From assembly GCF_016906995.1 (NCBI RefSeq), contig NZ_JAFBBD010000005.1, positions 124,001-188,000 of the forward strand: DNA of 64,000 nucleotides. The letters are read 5' to 3'. Below the pieces are notes generated by a model. The model saw only the letters and a list, made by a program, of their open reading frames with translations, did no database searches and had not been told where the DNA came from. Each line of letters starts with the position of its first letter. Position 1 is the first letter of the stretch. This stretch comes from Spongiibacter marinus (GTDB lineage: Bacteria; Pseudomonadota; Gammaproteobacteria; Pseudomonadales; Spongiibacteraceae). The position numbers and the translations under genes are program-made. Below, in pieces: positions 32,667-40,588 of the stretch.

Positions 32667-32722
32667 ACGCCTCAACGACAACAAGCTATGCCCTATTTAA
32701 AAGGTTCCGGAGATAAGTTCCC

Positions 32723-34399
32723 ATGAAAAAGCTTTTCGCAATGACAGCAATGGCCTCAGCGATGGCGCTGGTAGGCTGTGGTGGCGGCGGTGATATTAAT
32801 ATCAATGCCCAAAACAACTCTGTAGACAACAGCACCGGCAATGACGGTGGTACGCCTTCCAATGCTTGTGCGGCATACAGCGATAACGGCGTAACCCAGC
32901 AAGGCAGCCTGGACGGTGTGAACTGCATCTACGGTCCTGACTTCGTTAGCTTGACCAACCCGATCGAAACGCCTGCCGGCAACCCGGTTGTATTCGAAAA
33001 GCTGAGCAACGGCGGTGTGCACATCTTCCGCGATAGCCTGGTCGTGGGTAAAAACTATGACAACGATGCAGACCTGAATGCAGCAGGCATCACCAAAGGT
33101 GGTGACGGTGCAAGCATTCAAATCGAAGCGGGCACGACCTTGGCCTTTCAGTCTAGCGACGATTACATGGTAATTAACCGCGGTTCGCAAATCATCGCCG
33201 AAGGCGAGATGAACGCGCCCATCACTATCACTTCAGTGTCAGATGCTGTGGAAAATTCTGTTGACCCTGAGGACGTACAGCAGTGGGGCGGCTTGATCAT
33301 TAACGGCTTCGGTGTCACCAATAAGTGTTCTTACACCGGTTCTTTTGCGAACAACAACTTGGCCACTAGTGACTGTCACGTTGCTGCAGAAGGTAAAGCG
33401 GGCGCCGGCCAAACGCATTACGGCGGTGATAACAACGAAGATAGCTCAGGTACGCTGAAATACTTCATTGTTAAGCACACCGGCTTTGAAGTTGAGGAAG
33501 ACAACGAGCTGAACGGAATTTCTTTCAACGCTGTTGGATCGGGCACCACGGTTGATTACCTGCAAGCCTACTCAACTTACGACGACGGCATCGAGTTCTT
33601 CGGTGGTGCGGTAAACGTGGGGCACTACATCGGCATGTACGTGCGTGACGACTCTATCGATATCGATGAAGGCTACCGCGGCACGATCGACTACGCACTG
33701 GTTATCCAGTCTGAGAACGACGGCAACCGCTGTGTAGAGTCTGACGGTATCGGCAGCTACTCGAGCAAAGACCAAGCGACCATTGATGACTTCATCGCTC
33801 GCGGCTTGAACTCGCAAGCGACCATCAAGAACCTGACTTGTATTGTGTCAGCGACAGAGGTGAGTGGTCAGCCAAACGGTACTGGTACCCACGATCCCGG
33901 CCAGGGCATGCGTATTCGTGAAGCGCATTTCCCAACCATCCAAAATGCCTTGATCACCACGGCTTACAAAGGCGATGTGAAACTGGCCGATGACGACTAC
34001 AACTACTGTGTGCGCATCGATAACGAGGGCCTGCAAGCGGCTCAGGATGGCGATCTGAAAATTGAGAGCAGCATCATTGCTTGTCAGGACCTGACTGATG
34101 GCAACGATCTGCCCAACGGCACCACTCAGCTGCAGTTCTTGCAGGCCAGCAACGACACTTACCAGTCGCTGGAAGCGGGTGAAGATCCCACTGCCGATGC
34201 GAATGCCAATCTGGAAATCCTGAAAGGCTTCTACTCGCTGCCACTGGCCGACATGAAAGTGAATGGTGCTGCCCCAACAGTAACACCCGCTGATGGTCGT
34301 GCCTTCATCGGCGCAGTCACCGAAGACGATGACTGGACTGCGGGTTGGGCCTACGGCTTGGAGCCCGCTAACCGCGGCCAAGGCCTGTGGTTCGAATAA
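32723..34399 (+). CDS. secreted lipoprotein with right-handed beta-helix-like repeats
   Basis: A 558-residue lipoprotein: signal peptide with lipobox LVGC (Cys19), then a Gly/Asn-rich tether. The body has beta-helix-like blocks such as IQIEAGTTLAFQSSDDYMVI, GSQIIAEGEMNAPITITS and WGGLIINGFG, followed by DYLQAYSTYDDGIEFFGG. Eight further cysteines fall in four close pairs, suggesting disulfides and an exported location. Similar proteins in other proteobacteria and Bacteroidetes are annotated only as hypothetical lipoproteins. It lies directly upstream of a TonB-dependent receptor and downstream of Pho half-sites. I infer a surface-exposed partner that binds or processes a phosphorus-containing ligand; no hydrolase motif is evident. 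Confidence 0.75.
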   Translation: MKKLFAMTAMASAMALVGCGGGGDININAQNNSVDNSTGNDGGTPSNACAAYSDNGVTQQGSLDGVNCIYGPDFVSLTNPIETPAGNPVVFEKLSNGGVHIFRDSLVVGKNYDNDADLNAAGITKGGDGASIQIEAGTTLAFQSSDDYMVINRGSQIIAEGEMNAPITITSVSDAVENSVDPEDVQQWGGLIINGFGVTNKCSYTGSFANNNLATSDCHVAAEGKAGAGQTHYGGDNNEDSSGTLKYFIVKHTGFEVEEDNELNGISFNAVGSGTTVDYLQAYSTYDDGIEFFGGAVNVGHYIGMYVRDDSIDIDEGYRGTIDYALVIQSENDGNRCVESDGIGSYSSKDQATIDDFIARGLNSQATIKNLTCIVSATEVSGQPNGTGTHDPGQGMRIREAHFPTIQNALITTAYKGDVKLADDDYNYCVRIDNEGLQAAQDGDLKIESSIIACQDLTDGNDLPNGTTQLQFLQASNDTYQSLEAGEDPTADANANLEILKGFYSLPLADMKVNGAAPTVTPADGRAFIGAVTEDDDWTAGWAYGLEPANRGQGLWFE

Positions 34400-34435
34400 G
34401 CGAACGCAGAGTCTAACGCCAGAGCCGTAAAACAG

Positions 34436-34459
34436 AGGGCGCCTTACGGCGCCCTTTCT
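34436..34459 (+). terminator. intercistronic stem-loop between the lipoprotein and the TonB receptor
   Basis: AGGGCGCC-TTAC-GGCGCCCT is a perfect 8-base stem followed by a weak T-rich stretch (TTCTGTT). It could partly terminate or protect the lipoprotein mRNA end, giving more lipoprotein than receptor. Confidence 0.5.
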
Positions 34460-34495
34460 GTTGAAGACAGGTCAAATACGAGTAGGTCTTTACTG

Positions 34496-37204
34496 ATGAA
34501 AAAGCAGATGATTAAAAAAGGGTTGCTGCCGGCATTTAGCCTGAGCGCTCTTAGCCTCGCCGTTTCGGCGGTGGCGCAAGAGGCCGACAGCGACCTCAGT
34601 TTTAACAAGCCACTGGAAGAAGTGGTTGTTGTTGGCCGCCTGAAGAGCACCGCCGAAAACCTGGTGATTGAACGGCTGGAACAAGAAGTCGCGGTGGATT
34701 TTCTCGGGGCTGAGGCGATTGGTCGTATCGGTGATTCAACCGTTGCTGCCGCGCTGCGCCGCGTGCCCGGTGTTACCCTAATTGATGACAAGTTTGTTTT
34801 TGTCCGCGGTTTGGGTGAGCGCTACTCAAGCACCTTGTTAAACGGTGCAGTGGTTCCCTCTCCAGACCTGACGCGCAGTGTTATTCCGCTGGATATTTTC
34901 CCAACGTCCATCGTTGAGAGCCTGGCGGTTCAGAAGGTGCATTCCTCTGATATGCCGGCTGCTTTTGGTGGTGGTAATGTGGATATCCGCACCAAAGGTA
35001 TTCCCAGTGATCTGGTGTTTAGCCTTGAGATTGGCACGGACTACAATAGCGCCTCTGACGGCCGGCTGCTGACCTACAAAGGCGGCAGTGACGATATTTA
35101 TGGCAACGACGATGGCACGCGAGCGCTTTCTTACAAGCTCAAGCAAGCGCTGCGTCAATACGGCGGTAGCCTTGATCGCAACGATATTCTCGCCGATATG
35201 CGCCAGTCAAACCCCAATGCAACACTGGCCGATGCCGAACAGCTCAACCGTGAGTTGGCGTTGAACCTGTATCGCAATATCGATATTTACGAAACTGATG
35301 ACGACGATAACTTCTCTGCTGAAGTTAACGCCGGTAACCGTTTCTATCTTGGCGATGCTGAAGAGATTGAGTTTGGCGTGTTGGCTGGGCTGTCCTATGA
35401 CCGCAGCTGGCGCAATAAGTCGTCGGAAGTGCGTTCGGTATCTGACGAGGACGAAGCCGAGTTCAAAAACGAGACGACGCAGAACACATCGATTGCTGCC
35501 AACCTGAATTTTGGTTTGCGCTTGAACGAAGATCACTCGCTGGAAACAACCAGCCTTTATCTTCGCAACACCGATGACAAAACTTCAGTCACCGATAGTT
35601 ATGACAACGATCAGCCTGTGGGCGGGGACATCTCGGACCGTCAGTTCAGAATTCGTTTTGAACAGCGCGAGCTGGTGGTGAATCAAATTCGCGGTGAACA
35701 TACTTTCGGTGAGTTGAGCCGCGAGCAGTTGGGCTGGGATCAGTTGGCCTTTGCCGAAGGCTTGAGCTTTAACTGGTTCTACTCCGACAGTGAATCGACG
35801 ACTGAGATCCCCAACGAAGTTGCGGTGCAGACACGTCATGTAGAGGGCCCGAATGGCAGCACCACTGTTGCCGCAAACGCGACGGCTGCCGACTACCGTT
35901 TTACCGATCTCCAGGATGAAGTTGAGAGCTACGGTTGGGAAGTGAAAATGCCGTTCTCCAGCATGGATTGGAAAGTTGAGCTGAGCGGTGGTAACGAGTA
36001 TTGGGAAAAGGCGCGTACCTATCGCCAGACCCAGTTCGGCCTGGGCTCAGTGGACGCATCGGATGCAGTGCGCAGCGGCCCACTGGATCGCGTCTACAGT
36101 GACGCTAATATTCTCGACCCCAACAATGGCTATCAAATCCAGGTGGCTGGCAGTAACTCCGAAAGTTACATTGCCGCCAACCGCGTTGATGCCTACTACG
36201 GTAAGCTCGACGTTACCTGGCAGGATACCTGGCGCGTTGTTGCTGGTTTGCGCTACGAAGACTATCAGCAAGTGGGTTTGACCTGGGATCCGCTCGACTT
36301 TGATGGTATTCCTGTCGTGAGCAATGAGTCCGGTGGTCAGCAGGCGATCATCGACGAGCTCGAAAATGCCGTCTTCACCGACGACGATACCTTCGCTTCG
36401 CTCGCGGCAACGTACATGCTGCCCGGCTTCTGGGCCGAGGACTTTCAGCTGCGCTTTGGCTACAGTGAAACGACGGTTCGCCCGGACCTGCGTGAGATTG
36501 CTGACTCCAGCTACGTGGACCCAGTGACTGGCGCGCTGGTGTTCGGTAACCCCGATGTTCGCCCGGCGCAGTTTAAAAACTACGACCTGCGTGCAGAGTG
36601 GTTCTTCAGCAACAGCGACAGCTTCACCGCATCGTTGTTCTACAAGGACATTAGTGACCCGATTGAGCTGTTCCAGGCTGCGGCGGGTGACACCAACACC
36701 GCTGTTGAAATCGTCAATGCCGAAAGCGCGACGATTATGGGTGCAGAAGTGGAGTTTATGAAGAGCCTCGGTGACTTTTCCGATGCGCTTATCCCCTTCT
36801 TCCTTCAGGGTAACTTGACTCTGCTGGATACCGAGCTGGTTGCTGGCAGCAATGCCGATGCGCCCACCAACGCTAAGCGCGACCTGGTTGGTGCCTCAGA
36901 CTATGCGGCGAACTTGATTCTCGGGTTTGACTCGGCAGACGAAATGCACGCGGCAACACTGTCTTACAATGTGTTCGGCGAGCGCCTTTACTTTGCCGGC
37001 CGCAATGGTGAGCCCGACGCTTTTGAGCAGCCTTTCCACTCATTGGATGCCACCTATTCTTTCTACCCGAACCAGTCCGTTATTGTGAAGGTGAAGGTGA
37101 AAAATATTCTGGATGAAGAGCTGGAAATCGAGCGCGACGGTAAGACCACGTTCCGCGAGGAAGTGGGTACGACCTTTAGCGCTAGCATTGAATATGAATT
37201 CTAA
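34496..37204 (+). CDS. TonB-dependent outer-membrane receptor
   Basis: A 902-residue receptor with a signal peptide ending AVAQ near residue 29 and a TonB-box-like segment (LEEVVVVGR, about 41-49). The plug domain (about 60-170) includes GDSTVAAALRRVPGV and FVFVRGLGERYSSTLLNG. A 22-strand-type barrel ends FSASIEYEF with the terminal Phe. The plug resembles the large TonB-receptor subgroup that travels with beta-helix lipoproteins, not siderophore receptors with known ligands. It follows the lipoprotein by 96 bases and likely shares its Pho-controlled promoter. The substrate is unknown; a phosphorus-containing compound is an inference from regulation and the OprP-like porin. Confidence 0.88.
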   Translation: MKKQMIKKGLLPAFSLSALSLAVSAVAQEADSDLSFNKPLEEVVVVGRLKSTAENLVIERLEQEVAVDFLGAEAIGRIGDSTVAAALRRVPGVTLIDDKFVFVRGLGERYSSTLLNGAVVPSPDLTRSVIPLDIFPTSIVESLAVQKVHSSDMPAAFGGGNVDIRTKGIPSDLVFSLEIGTDYNSASDGRLLTYKGGSDDIYGNDDGTRALSYKLKQALRQYGGSLDRNDILADMRQSNPNATLADAEQLNRELALNLYRNIDIYETDDDDNFSAEVNAGNRFYLGDAEEIEFGVLAGLSYDRSWRNKSSEVRSVSDEDEAEFKNETTQNTSIAANLNFGLRLNEDHSLETTSLYLRNTDDKTSVTDSYDNDQPVGGDISDRQFRIRFEQRELVVNQIRGEHTFGELSREQLGWDQLAFAEGLSFNWFYSDSESTTEIPNEVAVQTRHVEGPNGSTTVAANATAADYRFTDLQDEVESYGWEVKMPFSSMDWKVELSGGNEYWEKARTYRQTQFGLGSVDASDAVRSGPLDRVYSDANILDPNNGYQIQVAGSNSESYIAANRVDAYYGKLDVTWQDTWRVVAGLRYEDYQQVGLTWDPLDFDGIPVVSNESGGQQAIIDELENAVFTDDDTFASLAATYMLPGFWAEDFQLRFGYSETTVRPDLREIADSSYVDPVTGALVFGNPDVRPAQFKNYDLRAEWFFSNSDSFTASLFYKDISDPIELFQAAAGDTNTAVEIVNAESATIMGAEVEFMKSLGDFSDALIPFFLQGNLTLLDTELVAGSNADAPTNAKRDLVGASDYAANLILGFDSADEMHAATLSYNVFGERLYFAGRNGEPDAFEQPFHSLDATYSFYPNQSVIVKVKVKNILDEELEIERDGKTTFREEVGTTFSASIEYEF

Positions 37205-37224
37205 ATAAAGTCAGTAACCTTACT

Positions 37225-37249
37225 AAGGCGCCCCTGAGGCGCCTTTTTT
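37225..37249 (+). terminator. intrinsic terminator after the TonB receptor
   Basis: AAGGCGCC-CCTGA-GGCGCC followed by six T residues, 20 bases after the receptor stop codon. A strong rho-independent terminator, in position also for the convergent TPR lipoprotein gene. Confidence 0.9.
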
Positions 37250-37299
37250 ATGCCCGGAATTGCTATACGGTATTAATACGCGACATCGCCGATGCCCGA

Positions 37300-38427
37300 C
37301 TATTTGCCCTGCTTGAGTTTGGCGTGAGCAGCCTTTAGGCCGTATTCGTGGTACTTGTCGGTATTGCCCTGGCTGCGAAAAATAACGGCCGCAAACTGAT
37401 AAAAACGATACTCGTTTTTGTCCAGTCGAATGGCGCGTTTGATGGAATTCAAGGCTTGGGGATAGTCGCCTCTTTCAAAGGCTGCGCGGGAGCGGCTGTA
37501 GTGCCAGAAAGGGTTGTCGCGCTGTCGAGATTCAATGACTTGCTCAAGTTGCTTAGCGCGATCTTTGCGGCCACTGCTGCGGTACAGCCGGGCCAAGTTG
37601 GAGAGTGATGCGGACTCCTCCGGGTCCAGACTCAGCGCCTTTAGAAAGGCAAGCTCGGCTTCGTCGTTGTGCCCTTCTCGGCGGAACAGAACGCCTAAGT
37701 TACCCCAAATATAGGCTTCGTCAGGGCCGAGGTACAGCGCCCGGCGCAGGTAGAGATAGGCATCGCCGTAATTTTTGCTGTTCAGTGCGCCAACGCCCAG
37801 GTTGCTGTAATACTGCGCGGCGGCGATATCGTCGCTGACTCGTTTTTGCGGATAGCGATAGTCGTAAATATCTACGCTGAAGTCGATAACTTCGCGTTGG
37901 CCATTGCCGAGGTCGACAACGGCATTGATGTGTTTATAAATCGCTGAACTGCTGTTGCTCAGCATTTCCCAGCTAGGCGGCACGCTGACTTCATTAAAAT
38001 AGACATCCAGCTTTGCTTCTCGCGCCAGCGCTATAAACAATAAACTCAGCGACAAGCAGTCGCCTTGTGGGTCTTCAAAGGTGTCCGCGGCACTTTGGGT
38101 AATACCCGGTTGGTAGCGAATGCCCAATTGCCGGGGCCGCACCATGGCATCGACTAAGTAGCGGAGTCTGGCGCGCGGGGTGAGTACCGGCGGCACATGC
38201 TCGTTGACGAAGTAACGCATCTCTGCGGTCACCGCGAGAATGTGTTGGTCCGGGGTGTTGAGGGGCGCGGGTTGCCGGTTGAACAGCGCCTCCTGGTGCA
38301 GCAGTTGTGCAACCGCATCGCTATCCGGGGCAGCGATAAATTGCTCGAGTTGCGTGGGCTGTGTGCTGCAGGCGCTGCTCAAGAGCAATGTGGCGCTCAG
38401 TATTATTGTTTTTGCCGGGTGCTTCAT
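37300..38427 (-). CDS. lipoprotein with transglutaminase-like and TPR domains
   Basis: A 375-residue lipoprotein (lipobox SSAC, Cys20). Residues about 60-185 look like a transglutaminase-type cysteine domain with Cys124 in QGDCLSLSLLF, His166 in YKHINAVVDL and Asp182 in VIDFSVDIYD forming a plausible triad. Residues about 205-365 are TPR helices (YLYLRRALYLGPDEAYIWGN, AFLKALSLDPEESASLSNLA, ALNSIKRAIRLDKNEYRFYQ). Such proteins occur as periplasmic or outer-membrane-associated factors; their substrate is unknown. It converges on the TonB receptor, so it is transcribed separately and its link to that locus is only positional. Confidence 0.75.
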   Translation of the reverse strand: MKHPAKTIILSATLLLSSACSTQPTQLEQFIAAPDSDAVAQLLHQEALFNRQPAPLNTPDQHILAVTAEMRYFVNEHVPPVLTPRARLRYLVDAMVRPRQLGIRYQPGITQSAADTFEDPQGDCLSLSLLFIALAREAKLDVYFNEVSVPPSWEMLSNSSSAIYKHINAVVDLGNGQREVIDFSVDIYDYRYPQKRVSDDIAAAQYYSNLGVGALNSKNYGDAYLYLRRALYLGPDEAYIWGNLGVLFRREGHNDEAELAFLKALSLDPEESASLSNLARLYRSSGRKDRAKQLEQVIESRQRDNPFWHYSRSRAAFERGDYPQALNSIKRAIRLDKNEYRFYQFAAVIFRSQGNTDKYHEYGLKAAHAKLKQGK

Positions 38428-38513
38428 TCCAGGGGCTTGCCTATACCACTAAAGGCCGCGTCGGCGGCTGTTACGTTTCACAGTAACGCCGATCGCGGCA
38501 GTCAGCAAGGCGC

Positions 38514-38834
38514 TTAGTATTGCGAGGCGGGCAGGCGTACTTCCATCCCTTCTAGGTCGTCGCGCACCTCAATTTGGCAGCTTAAGCGGCTGCCCTCTTC
38601 GGGCTCGAGTACCCCGTCGAGAATGCCTTGTTCCATATCATCGGCTGCGGGCAGTTTGCTGCGCCAGGGTTCGTCAATGTAACAGTGGCAGGTTGCGCAG
38701 CTGCACGAGCCGCCGCACTCGGCCAGAATGTCATCGATACCGCCGTCGAGTGCGGCTTGCATCAGGCTGTGACCGCTCTCGGCCTCGACTTCGCGGGCCT
38801 CGCCGTTGTGAGAGATAAAAGTGATTAGCGGCAT
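38514..38834 (-). CDS. adrenodoxin-type [2Fe-2S] ferredoxin
   Basis: A 106-residue electron carrier with cluster ligands Cys40, Cys46, Cys49 and Cys86 (Cx5Cx2Cx36C), the pattern of adrenodoxin/putidaredoxin-class ferredoxins that feed electrons to cytochromes P450 or take part in Fe-S assembly. No isc genes are nearby, which favours the monooxygenase-partner type, but no P450 or reductase is in the window. The ATG at 38834 begins MPLITF, the normal N-terminus; 18 further upstream codons are unsupported. Confidence 0.9.
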   Translation of the reverse strand: MPLITFISHNGEAREVEAESGHSLMQAALDGGIDDILAECGGSCSCATCHCYIDEPWRSKLPAADDMEQGILDGVLEPEEGSRLSCQIEVRDDLEGMEVRLPASQY

Positions 38835-39018
38835 AAAATGCTCCAGTGGGTTATTTGTGTCGTCTGCTGCTGGGTGCAGGTGGCGCAATTTTACCCTCTA
38901 GAAGGGGCGATGCCAGTCTTGAATGGAAATGTTGTCAATTGTGATGCTATTGGGCGATGTGTGTCGCTTGCAGCATGGCTATATTGCCTGTTGCATGAGC
39001 TGGGAGTGGGGAAATACG

Positions 39019-39459
39019 GTGACTACAGACAAACACGAGCTAAGCCTGGCTGACCGACTGGCGCTACATGAACTGCCAGGGCGGTACGGCGACGCAGTGG
39101 ACGATCGGGATTGGGCGCAAATGGATTCCATCTTCACCGAAGACGCGGTTTTTGAAGTGCGCGGCCTGGTGACGTTGCGAGGTGTTGCAGAGATAAAGCG
39201 TTATATGGCGGAGGAGGGGCAGCACCCACTCGCCCACTTGATGTGTAACATCCATGCACGGGAAGACGGTGATGGCGCGCGGCTATTTTTTCGCATTATT
39301 GCGCCGGTGCCGCGCGAGGATAAAAGTCGCGATGGCTACTGTATGCACTTCGGCTCTTATTATGACTGGCTGGTGAAAACCGCACAGGGTTGGCGGGTAA
39401 GGCACCGAATTTTCTCGGCGAAACGACTAACAGAGTATGAGGAGGCCCGAGGTGAGTGA
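39019..39459 (+). CDS. NTF2-like (SnoaL-type) protein
   Basis: A 146-residue protein of the NTF2/SnoaL fold. Its N-terminal helix pair reads LADRLALHELPGRYGDAVDDRDW, split here as LADRLALHELPGRYG and DAVDDRDW, and then comes the typical strand FTEDAVFEVRG. A His/Asp pair in the pocket (HLMCNIHAREDGDGARL region) is compatible with isomerase, hydratase or ligand-binding roles, but no substrate can be named. The start is uncertain: the GTG at 39019 has GGGAGTGGGG at 39002-39011, while in-frame ATGs at 38995 and 38923 would lengthen the N-terminus. The stop overlaps the start of the SDR gene, so the two are coupled. Confidence 0.75.
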   Translation: MTTDKHELSLADRLALHELPGRYGDAVDDRDWAQMDSIFTEDAVFEVRGLVTLRGVAEIKRYMAEEGQHPLAHLMCNIHAREDGDGARLFFRIIAPVPREDKSRDGYCMHFGSYYDWLVKTAQGWRVRHRIFSAKRLTEYEEARGE

Positions 39460-40324
39460 GATAAAAGTAGCGCTGGTCACGGGGGCGAGTCGCGGTGCTG
39501 GTGCGGGCATCGCTCGTGCGCTGGGTGCTCACGGTATGACGGTTTATGTTACCGGTCGCACCGTTGAGCCCGGCGATGCGAAAGCCTGGGATGGTTCGGT
39601 ATTGCCCGGCACCGTTGCGGAAACTGCTGCTGCGGTAACGGCTGCGGGTGGCAAAGGTATTGCTGTGTTATGCGATCACAGTGACGACGAACGCGTGGCC
39701 GCGGTGTTTGAACAAATTCGCCGTGAGCAAGGTCGGCTTGACCTACTGGTCAATAACGCGACCTATATGCACCCGCAGCTCATTGAGCAGAAACCCTTTT
39801 GGCAAAAAGACATCTCGGCCTGCGAGATACTCAACGTAGGATTGCGCTCGGCCTATATCGCCAGCTGGCATGCAGCGCAGATGATGGTGGAGCAGGGGCG
39901 AGGCCTTATCGTTTTTGGCTCATCATTTGGTGCCTCCTGTTATATGCACGGCCCCGCCTATGGCGCGCAGAAAGCCGGGCTGGATAAGTTTGCCCACGAT
40001 ATGGCCGTAGACTTGCGGGGTTCGGGAGTGAATACCCTGTCGGTGTGGATGGGGCCGCTCAAAACTGAGCGCGCCGCTGTTGCCAGCAAGGTCAATCCAG
40101 CGCAATACGAAGCCTTCAGCAAAACTGCCGAGAGCCCGGAGTTTACCGGTCACATTCTCTATGCCTTGGCCACCAGCAACCAAGCAGAGGCCTTGAGTGG
40201 CCATACCGTGATCGGAGCAGAGTTGGCGCGGGAACTTGGCGTAACCGACGAGGGCAACGTCCGCCCCTCCTACCGGGAGACTTTAGGCGAGCCGCCGAAA
40301 CCCAATCCGGCGGTGGTGTATTAA
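39452..40324 (+). CDS. short-chain dehydrogenase/reductase
   Basis: A 290-residue classical-type SDR. The nucleotide-binding motif is TGASRGAG, the structural NNA is in LLVNNATYM, and the active site has Ser in FGSSFGAS and YGAQK (YxxxK). The sequence resembles the DHRS1-like group. The GTG at 39452 overlaps the end of the NTF2-like gene by 8 bases and has GGAGG at 39440-39444. Together the two genes look like an oxidoreductase plus isomerase or hydratase pair from an aromatic, terpenoid or steroid catabolic setting; this is inference. Confidence 0.88.
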   Translation: MSEIKVALVTGASRGAGAGIARALGAHGMTVYVTGRTVEPGDAKAWDGSVLPGTVAETAAAVTAAGGKGIAVLCDHSDDERVAAVFEQIRREQGRLDLLVNNATYMHPQLIEQKPFWQKDISACEILNVGLRSAYIASWHAAQMMVEQGRGLIVFGSSFGASCYMHGPAYGAQKAGLDKFAHDMAVDLRGSGVNTLSVWMGPLKTERAAVASKVNPAQYEAFSKTAESPEFTGHILYALATSNQAEALSGHTVIGAELARELGVTDEGNVRPSYRETLGEPPKPNPAVVY

Positions 40325-40364
40325 AGCAAAGCTCAAGTTGCCGCTTAATGGCGAGCACTCTGGT

Positions 40365-40397
40365 AAGTGGGGCTTTTCGCGGTGAAAAATCCCACTT
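40365..40397. repeat. stem-loop after the SDR gene
   Basis: AAGTGGG (40365-40371) pairs with CCCACTT (40391-40397), and inside it TTTTC pairs with GAAAA. An outer repeat GCGAGC (40351-40356) and GCTCGC (40409-40414) brackets it. There is no long T run, so termination is possible but not assured. The rest of the 264-base gap to 40588 shows no gene. Confidence 0.5.
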
Positions 40398-40588
40398 TCC
40401 TACGGTTGGCTCGCTAAGCCAGCGACAAGCATAGTGGCACATGCCTATAATCCGGCGGCATGTTGCCGTTGCCCACGGTGGATGAGTGGGGGCAGCAACT
40501 GTTCAATATGGTATCGACCCAAGCGTCATGGATGAGCTGGCAGGTCTGATGACGGGACGCTATAGCAGGCATTACGTAAGTACTTGGG

